Part shown: piece after piece, positions 59,862 to 64,000 of the stretch | Layout of the letters: every line of letters starts with the position of its first letter | Numbering within the stretch: the stretch's first letter is position 1 | Origin: Nocardia aurantia | GTDB taxonomy: Bacteria; Actinomycetota; Actinomycetes; Mycobacteriales; Mycobacteriaceae | Length of the DNA: 64,000 bases | Direction: 5' to 3' | Assembly (NCBI RefSeq): GCF_009604425.1 | Contig: NZ_WEGI01000011.1 | Location: 310,001 to 374,000, forward strand | Program-made: the position numbers and the translations under genes | The notes under the pieces: model-generated | The model's database searches: none | The model's input: the letters and a program-made list of their open reading frames with translations, nothing else | Told to the model about the DNA's origin: nothing

Positions 59862-60108
59862 TTGGTTCAGGATGGGTTGTTCGTCCGTTTCGGTAAGGCG
59901 AGTGTAGTCGTGGAAGGACTTCCGGCATTCGATAATCCGAAACCCGTGCAACGGCCGTATCCGTCGATTCTCATCGGTGGGCGGGCGAAGGCGACGCTTC
60001 GGGTCGTCGCCGAGCATGCAGATATCTGGAACATTTCCGATGACGATATCGACGACGTCGACGAGCAAAGTGCGCGCGGTGCGGGTCCCCCGGATCACCG
60101 AGCGGGAC
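59862..60108 (+). pseudogene. Fragment of luciferase-like (LLM) F420 monooxygenase
   Basis: One frame reads 'VVEGLPAFDNPKPVQRPYPS' and then 'ILIGGRAKATLRVVAEHADIWNI', a highly typical internal segment of LLM-class F420-dependent oxidoreductases ('PVQRP.PPILIGGGG...LR.AA..AD.WN'). Neither the N-terminal barrel strands nor the C-terminal end is present; the frame runs into the 3' end of the convergent MDR gene. It is a remnant of about 70 codons. The remaining part of the 59688-60108 gap shows no other gene. Confidence 0.7.
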
Positions 60109-61056
60109 TCATCCGATGCGGACGATGCTCTTACCCTGTGTCACACCGTCGGCCAGATTCGCGATCGCGGTTTCCACGTCGGCGAGGGTGTATTCGGCGG
60201 TGATGTCGATGCGCACCGATCCGTCGGCGACCAGTGCCATGGCGCGCGCCGCGCTCTCCGCGAGTCGCTGCGGGTGGGTCTGCGCGGCCAGGTTGCTGTT
60301 GTAGGTCAGCAGTGATTTACCCTGTGCCAGTAGATCGTTGACGGACACCTGCACCGGGTCGAACGTGGCAATGTTGCCGTAGACCGCGATTCGGCCGTGG
60401 GGAGCCAGGCGGTCCAGGTTCGCGAGGCGGGTCGGTCCGCCGATCGGGTCGAGGATCACGTCGAAGGTGTCCGCGCGCAACGCATCCGGGAACTGTTCCC
60501 GGGTCAGCACCTCGTGGTACCCGAATCGGCGCGCGTAGTCGAGTTGGCCGCTGTTGCCGACGATCCCGACGATTCGTGCCGCGCCCGCGGCGGCCGCGAA
60601 CTGTCCGGCCGATGATCCGACGCCGCCGGCGGCGGCGTGGATGAGCACGCGGTCGCCGGGGTGGACGGCGGTGACCGTCGTGATCAGGTCGTAGGCGGTC
60701 GGTGTCACCCAGCCGAATCCCGCTGCGGTGCGCGGGTTCACGCCGGCGGCGCGGATCGCCAGCGCGGCGGGTGCGGTCACGATCTCCGCGTAGGCGCCGC
60801 CGCCGACCAGGGCGACGACCTGTTCGCCGATCCGGTTCCCGGCAACGTCCGCGCCCACCGCGACGATCTCGCCGGCGGCCTCGAAGCCGGGCACGAACGG
60901 GCGGGGGATCGGGAAGTGGCCGGCGCGTACCAGTACGTCGCCGTACTGCACTCCGGCGTAGGCGACGCGGATCGCCACCTCGCCGGGACCGGGTTCGGGC
61001 TCGGCGATCTCCGAGATCCGGAATGTGTCGTCGGTGTCCAGCACAGCAGCCTTCAT
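60109..61056 (-). CDS. Zinc-less quinone oxidoreductase-type MDR protein
   Basis: Predicted 315-residue medium-chain dehydrogenase/reductase. 'PGPGEVAIRVAYAGVQYGDV', 'FPIPRPFVPGFEAAGEIVAV', the nucleotide loop 'HAAAGGVGSSAGQFAAAAG' and 'ILDPIGGPTRLANLDRLAPH' identify the NADPH:quinone reductase branch; zinc ligands are absent. It may reduce quinones or alkenals. I chose ATG 61056; TTG/GTG codons up to 61065 are alternatives. Divergent from a MarR gene with palindromes between, suggesting control by that regulator. Confidence 0.9.
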   Translation of the reverse strand: MKAAVLDTDDTFRISEIAEPEPGPGEVAIRVAYAGVQYGDVLVRAGHFPIPRPFVPGFEAAGEIVAVGADVAGNRIGEQVVALVGGGAYAEIVTAPAALAIRAAGVNPRTAAGFGWVTPTAYDLITTVTAVHPGDRVLIHAAAGGVGSSAGQFAAAAGAARIVGIVGNSGQLDYARRFGYHEVLTREQFPDALRADTFDVILDPIGGPTRLANLDRLAPHGRIAVYGNIATFDPVQVSVNDLLAQGKSLLTYNSNLAAQTHPQRLAESAARAMALVADGSVRIDITAEYTLADVETAIANLADGVTQGKSIVRIG

Positions 61057-61073
61057 CACATACAACTTTCTGG

Positions 61074-61130
61074 GTTGACTCAGTATCCTGATAATCAGGA
61101 ACCTAACCAGTCTCAGATGGTTGAGTCAAC
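61074..61130. promoter_or_regulatory. Nested palindromes between MDR and MarR genes
   Basis: GTTGACTCA (61074-61082) and TGAGTCAAC (61122-61130) form a perfect 9-bp inverted repeat 39 bp apart. Between them lies a perfect 15-bp palindrome TCCTGAT-A-ATCAGGA (61086-61100). These are good candidates for MarR operators controlling both divergent genes. Confidence 0.6.
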
Positions 61131-61145
61131 TCAGGGAGTTGTTAC

Positions 61146-61592
61146 ATGGTCGACGTGCCTGTCGAGGAATACGTCTGCACCCGCATCCGCCGCGCCGAGC
61201 AGGCGCTGATGGGGCATCACGAGGCGGTCCTGCGCGGTTACGGGCTGACCATGACCCAATACACGGTGCTGCTGACGCTCTCCCGCGAGGACGCCATGTC
61301 CGGCGCTCAGCTGGCGCGCGCGACCGGCGTCACCCAGCAGAGCATGGCGACCGTGCTGACCGGGATGCAGAACAAGGGACTGGTCGACCGCACGCCTTCG
61401 CCGGTGCACGCCAAGGTCCTCATCACCGCGCTCACCCCGGCGGGTCGCGAGCTGCTCGATCGGGCGTATCGCGAGGTCATCGTGCTCGAACGGGCTCTCA
61501 CCGAGCGATTCACCCCGGAGGAGCACGAGCGGTTCTGCGAATTCCTCGACCGGGCGACGGCCATCCTCGCCGAGCAGACGCCCACCGGCTGA
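61146..61592 (+). CDS. MarR-family transcriptional regulator
   Basis: Predicted 148-residue regulator with helices typical of MarR: 'GYGLTMTQYTVLLTLS', 'SGAQLARATGVTQQSMATVL' (recognition helix) and wing 'GLVDRTPSPVHAKVLITALT'. GGGAG (61134-61138) lies 7 nt before ATG 61146. Likely represses the divergent MDR gene and itself, released by a small lipophilic ligand. Confidence 0.9.
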   Translation: MVDVPVEEYVCTRIRRAEQALMGHHEAVLRGYGLTMTQYTVLLTLSREDAMSGAQLARATGVTQQSMATVLTGMQNKGLVDRTPSPVHAKVLITALTPAGRELLDRAYREVIVLERALTERFTPEEHERFCEFLDRATAILAEQTPTG

Positions 61593-61596
61593 CCGG

Positions 61597-62448
61597 TCAG
61601 GTGGCCTCGAACAATCTGACCGCCTCGTCGCGGGGGAGGCCGCTCGTGCCGACGGATACGTCGATGTCCGGATACTGCCTTCGCACGGCATCGGCGACCG
61701 CCTCGAGGCGTTCGGCGATGAGTGCGGGATCGTGCAGCTGGGCTTGGGTCAGGCCCTCGAAGCCGGGGAATCCGTCGGCCACCATGGTCAATTGGGGGTT
61801 GTCGACGATGTCGCGGTAGAGGACGAAACGCGCGCTGGTCACGGCGGACGTGTCGATGCGGCCGGTGGTCGTCAGCACGCGGTCGCTGACGCCCTCGACG
61901 AGGGTTCTCGCCGAATGTTCCTCTGCGGCCATCCATTCCGCGGTGACTCGGCTCTTGTCGATGCCCAGCACCATTCCGGCGGGATGGAACCGCGGCAGGC
62001 CGTCGCGGACGTCGGTCCAGCTCGTGATCGTGCCGTAGACGTCGGCGATCTCGGTGCTGTCGGTCAGATAGACCACGCCTTCGGCGGTGCTGTGCGCCGC
62101 GGTGCGGATGTATCCGGCTTCGCCGGCGGGGACGTCCGAGCGAAACGCGCGGGGGAAAATCTGCTCGCACTGCCAGAGGCGGGCGCCGTTGTAGAGCGCT
62201 TCCGGATCCGGTCTCGGGGTCGCGGTGAGCGGGGCGGAGCGGGCTGTGGCCAACCGCTCGGCCGCGTTCTCGATTGCGGCGGTGTCCCGTTCGGCGTCGC
62301 GGGCACCCCGGACCATGCGGCCGACGATGCGCTGGACTCGGTCGTAACCGGTGGCCAGGTTGTCACCGGCGGCCGAAAGGTCCTCTGCCAGACGGCCGGC
62401 GATGTGCTCGATCGCGCGGGCGATCGAACGGCCTATCGGGTCCGGCAT
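61597..62448 (-). CDS. Unrecognised protein, possible ADP-ribosyltransferase-like fold
   Basis: Predicted 283-residue protein from ATG 62448. The N-terminal ~75 residues are helical ('SIARAIEHIAGRLAEDLSAA') and could be a coiled segment. The rest, beginning 'ALYNGARLWQCEQIFPRAFR', includes 'GYIRTAAHSTAEGVVYLTDS' and 'EIADVYGTI', a pattern faintly like ADP-ribosyltransferase toxin domains ('..VYLT...A..Y'), but a clear catalytic Arg/Glu set is not seen. I do not assign a function. The frame is open further upstream to 62925, across the DUF4349 gene, with shadow composition. It is convergent with the MarR gene (4-bp gap). Confidence 0.6.
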   Translation of the reverse strand: MPDPIGRSIARAIEHIAGRLAEDLSAAGDNLATGYDRVQRIVGRMVRGARDAERDTAAIENAAERLATARSAPLTATPRPDPEALYNGARLWQCEQIFPRAFRSDVPAGEAGYIRTAAHSTAEGVVYLTDSTEIADVYGTITSWTDVRDGLPRFHPAGMVLGIDKSRVTAEWMAAEEHSARTLVEGVSDRVLTTTGRIDTSAVTSARFVLYRDIVDNPQLTMVADGFPGFEGLTQAQLHDPALIAERLEAVADAVRRQYPDIDVSVGTSGLPRDEAVRLFEAT

Positions 62449-62756
62449 CGGGATACGCTGTGCCGGGGCTTCTCTCGAATTTCGACTGCCTTTCTGCGGG
62501 CGGGCGCTTCGATGGTGCCACGGATCGGCTGGGCGGCAGGGTTTTCCGCGGAAGGCGACTGCCCGATTCCGGGATCTCGGCCGCGGGGACGGATTCGCTT
62601 CCGGCCGCGAGGATTCGAGCAGTCGTGCCGCGCATCCGGTCCTCGGCTGTCTCCGTGGCGGGGCGTTCCGGCAATCGGCCGGCATAGGGCGCATCCACCG
62701 GGTCGGCGTGGCGAAGACGGCCTCTACGCATTCCTCGCGCACAGTACGCTGCGTGC
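62449..62756. other. Divergent intergenic region, promoter of DUF4349 gene
   Basis: About 308 nt between two divergent genes. A TACGCT box (62745-62750) lies 6 nt before ATG 62757, consistent with leaderless transcription of the lipoprotein gene. I see no further gene. Confidence 0.4.
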
Positions 62757-64000
62757 ATGAGGATGCTCGCTGTGCTGCTGGCAGGCTTGCTGGGGGTGGG
62801 ACTGCTCGCGGGTTGTGGGGGATCCACACACTCCGGTGATTCCGCGCGTTCCTACAGTGTCGGGCCGGGACCCGGTGCGCCGCCGGTGATGCGGGAGCAG
62901 GGGCCCGCGGCGCCGGCGCCCGCACAGGGCGACGGCGCCACCGAGAAGGTGACCGACCGCAAGGAGGTCGTGACCGGCAATGTCGCCATCACCACCGCGG
63001 ACCCGATCGGCGCGGCCGCGAAGGTCGCGGACCAGGTGCGCGCTGCCGACGGCCGGATCGACAGCCGCGCCGAACAACCGGGGATCGGCGGGACGAAAGC
63101 CCATGCGGAACTGACGGTTCGGATACCGTCCGACAAGACGGACTCGTTCCTCGCGGGGCTGAAGGCGGACGGGCGGGTCACGAGCGTGACCACCAACCGC
63201 GAGGACGTCACCATGCAGTGGCAGGATCTCGACGCGCGGATCAAGGCGTTGCAGGCGTCGGTGGACCGGTTGCGGGCGCTGGTCACGAGCGCGGCCAACA
63301 TCTCGGATCTCATTGCCGCCGAGAACGCATTATCCTCGCGGCAGGGCGATCTGGACAGTCTCACCGCGCGTAAGCGAAATTTGGACGAGCAGATATCGTT
63401 GTCCACCTTGACCATTGACTTGAGTACCGACGAGCCGCCGTGGTCGCAGCCGGACAATTACTGGGATCGCGTGGTCGCGGGCTGGCATTCGCTGCTGGCA
63501 GCATTGAAGGCGACCGGGAACGCGTTGCCGTGGGTGGTCTTCCTGCTGGTACTCGGCACAATCGTCTGGAGCGTGCGGCGACTGCTGCGGCGGCGAAGTG
63601 GCGCGAAGGGTGATCGGGCAGTTGCCGCGCCGAGTACTGCCGGCGCGAACGCTCCCGAATCGGTTTCCGACGGAACAACTTCCGTTCGTGAGGCGGCGAA
63701 AGCTACCCAACCCGGCGAAGCTACCCAACCCGGTGAAGCTGCGCAGTCGCGGCGGCTGGCTGCGTCCGGAGAGTCCGTCGCGTCTGCCGGCCCCGGCGTG
63801 CCTGCCGAGTCCGCTGAGGCGGCGAAGGCCACCGACCCCACGACGTCCGCTGAAACCAGGACGTCCGCTGAAACCGCGAAGTTCGCTGGGCCCGCCACAC
63901 CTGCGCAGTCCGCCGAGTCCGCGGAGCCGGGTAAGGCCCCCGGCTCGGCCGGGTCCACGAAGCCTGCCGAGGCCACCGGGAAAGCACCTGCGCCGGAGCC
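62757..64000 (+). CDS. DUF4349 lipoprotein, incomplete at window end
   Basis: At least 414 residues, no stop before the window ends. The signal peptide closes with the lipobox 'LLAGC' (Cys20). A DUF4349 domain follows: 'VVTGNVAITTADPIGAAAKV', 'AELTVRIPSDKTDSFLAGL', 'VTSVTTNREDVTMQWQDLDA' with a coiled coil, and 'RKRNLDEQISLSTLTIDLST', then a membrane helix ('ALPWVVFLLVLGTIVW') and Arg cluster. After residue ~290 comes a cytoplasmic Ala/Thr/Pro/Glu-rich tail with short repeats ('TQPGEATQPGEAAQ'). The family is thought to act at the envelope; role unknown. Confidence 0.85.
   Translation, partial: MRMLAVLLAGLLGVGLLAGCGGSTHSGDSARSYSVGPGPGAPPVMREQGPAAPAPAQGDGATEKVTDRKEVVTGNVAITTADPIGAAAKVADQVRAADGRIDSRAEQPGIGGTKAHAELTVRIPSDKTDSFLAGLKADGRVTSVTTNREDVTMQWQDLDARIKALQASVDRLRALVTSAANISDLIAAENALSSRQGDLDSLTARKRNLDEQISLSTLTIDLSTDEPPWSQPDNYWDRVVAGWHSLLAALKATGNALPWVVFLLVLGTIVWSVRRLLRRRSGAKGDRAVAAPSTAGANAPESVSDGTTSVREAAKATQPGEATQPGEAAQSRRLAASGESVASAGPGVPAESAEAAKATDPTTSAETRTSAETAKFAGPATPAQSAESAEPGKAPGSAGSTKPAEATGKAPAPE

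Noticed and set aside
1..64000. tRNA, rRNA, insertion sequence or attachment site
   Set aside because: No cloverleaf with a TTCRA arm, rRNA segment, transposase with terminal repeats, or duplicated att-like repeat was recognised by eye.

Overview
The window is high-GC actinobacterial DNA, most probably from Nocardia or a close mycolate-containing relative. The backbone carries, in order, cysteine desulfurase, mnmA, a cobalamin-independent methionine-synthase-like gene, ligA, an ACT protein, gatC-gatA, pfkA, gatB, an LppZ-like lipoprotein, DoxX, a PH-domain (Cfp6-like) protein and ilvB-ilvN-ilvC. From memory this is the order of the Mycobacterium tuberculosis Rv3001c-Rv3025c segment, here split by several accessory blocks. 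Many starts are GTG, genes often overlap by 4 nt (GTGA/ATGA), and several genes have a TANNNT box 5-7 nt before the start codon, as expected for leaderless actinobacterial mRNAs.

Layout. 0-3.3 kb: small accessory genes (VOC protein, SnoaL-like protein, an AT-richer hypothetical) among decayed gene pieces. 3.3-7.4 kb: a tightly coupled run for sulfur transfer and tRNA thiolation (cysteine desulfurase, mnmA, HAD phosphatase, MetE-like). 7.5-14.4 kb: aldo/keto reductase, an AAA ATPase, an ArsR-AHSA1 fusion with twin operators, an F420/PPOX enzyme, ligA and a GNAT protein. 14.4-17.1 kb: ACT protein divergent from gatCA. 17.2-23.3 kb: a membrane alpha/beta hydrolase and a phospholipase A2-like protein, a NarL-type two-component system and a MarR regulator. 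23.4-28.6 kb: an UppP homologue, a Ser/Thr kinase, a TetR-NmrA pair and a membrane protein.

28.5-36.0 kb holds pfkA and then a striking gene set: a kinase of about 1450 residues with a very long repeat-rich linker and an outer Cys-containing domain, followed by two paralogous class A beta-lactamase-like lipoproteins, one of which has lost the nucleophilic serine. 36.0-42.2 kb is a second NarL-type two-component system divergent from a small protein plus an ABC transporter of the MacB/LolCDE/FtsX kind. 42.3-47.4 kb holds an orphan RHH antitoxin-like gene, gatB, the LppZ-like lipoprotein, DoxX and a thioesterase. 47.5-54.3 kb is the branched-chain amino acid block: ilvD, the PH protein and ilvBNC. 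ilvBNC is preceded by a short leader peptide with consecutive Leu-Leu-Val-Ile codons and a U-tailed terminator.

54.4-59.7 kb is a visibly AT-richer restriction/defence island: an McrB-like GTPase with an N-terminal domain resembling modified-DNA readers, McrC, then a DUF222-HNH protein and a small putative Stv-domain protein. 60-64 kb carries a quinone-oxidoreductase/MarR divergent pair with nested palindromes, an unrecognised protein and a DUF4349 lipoprotein cut by the window end. No rRNA, tRNA, CRISPR array or intact insertion sequence was found. A recurring theme is in-frame tandem repeats (30, 33, 45, 81 and 87 bp units) in the tails or linkers of several membrane-associated proteins.
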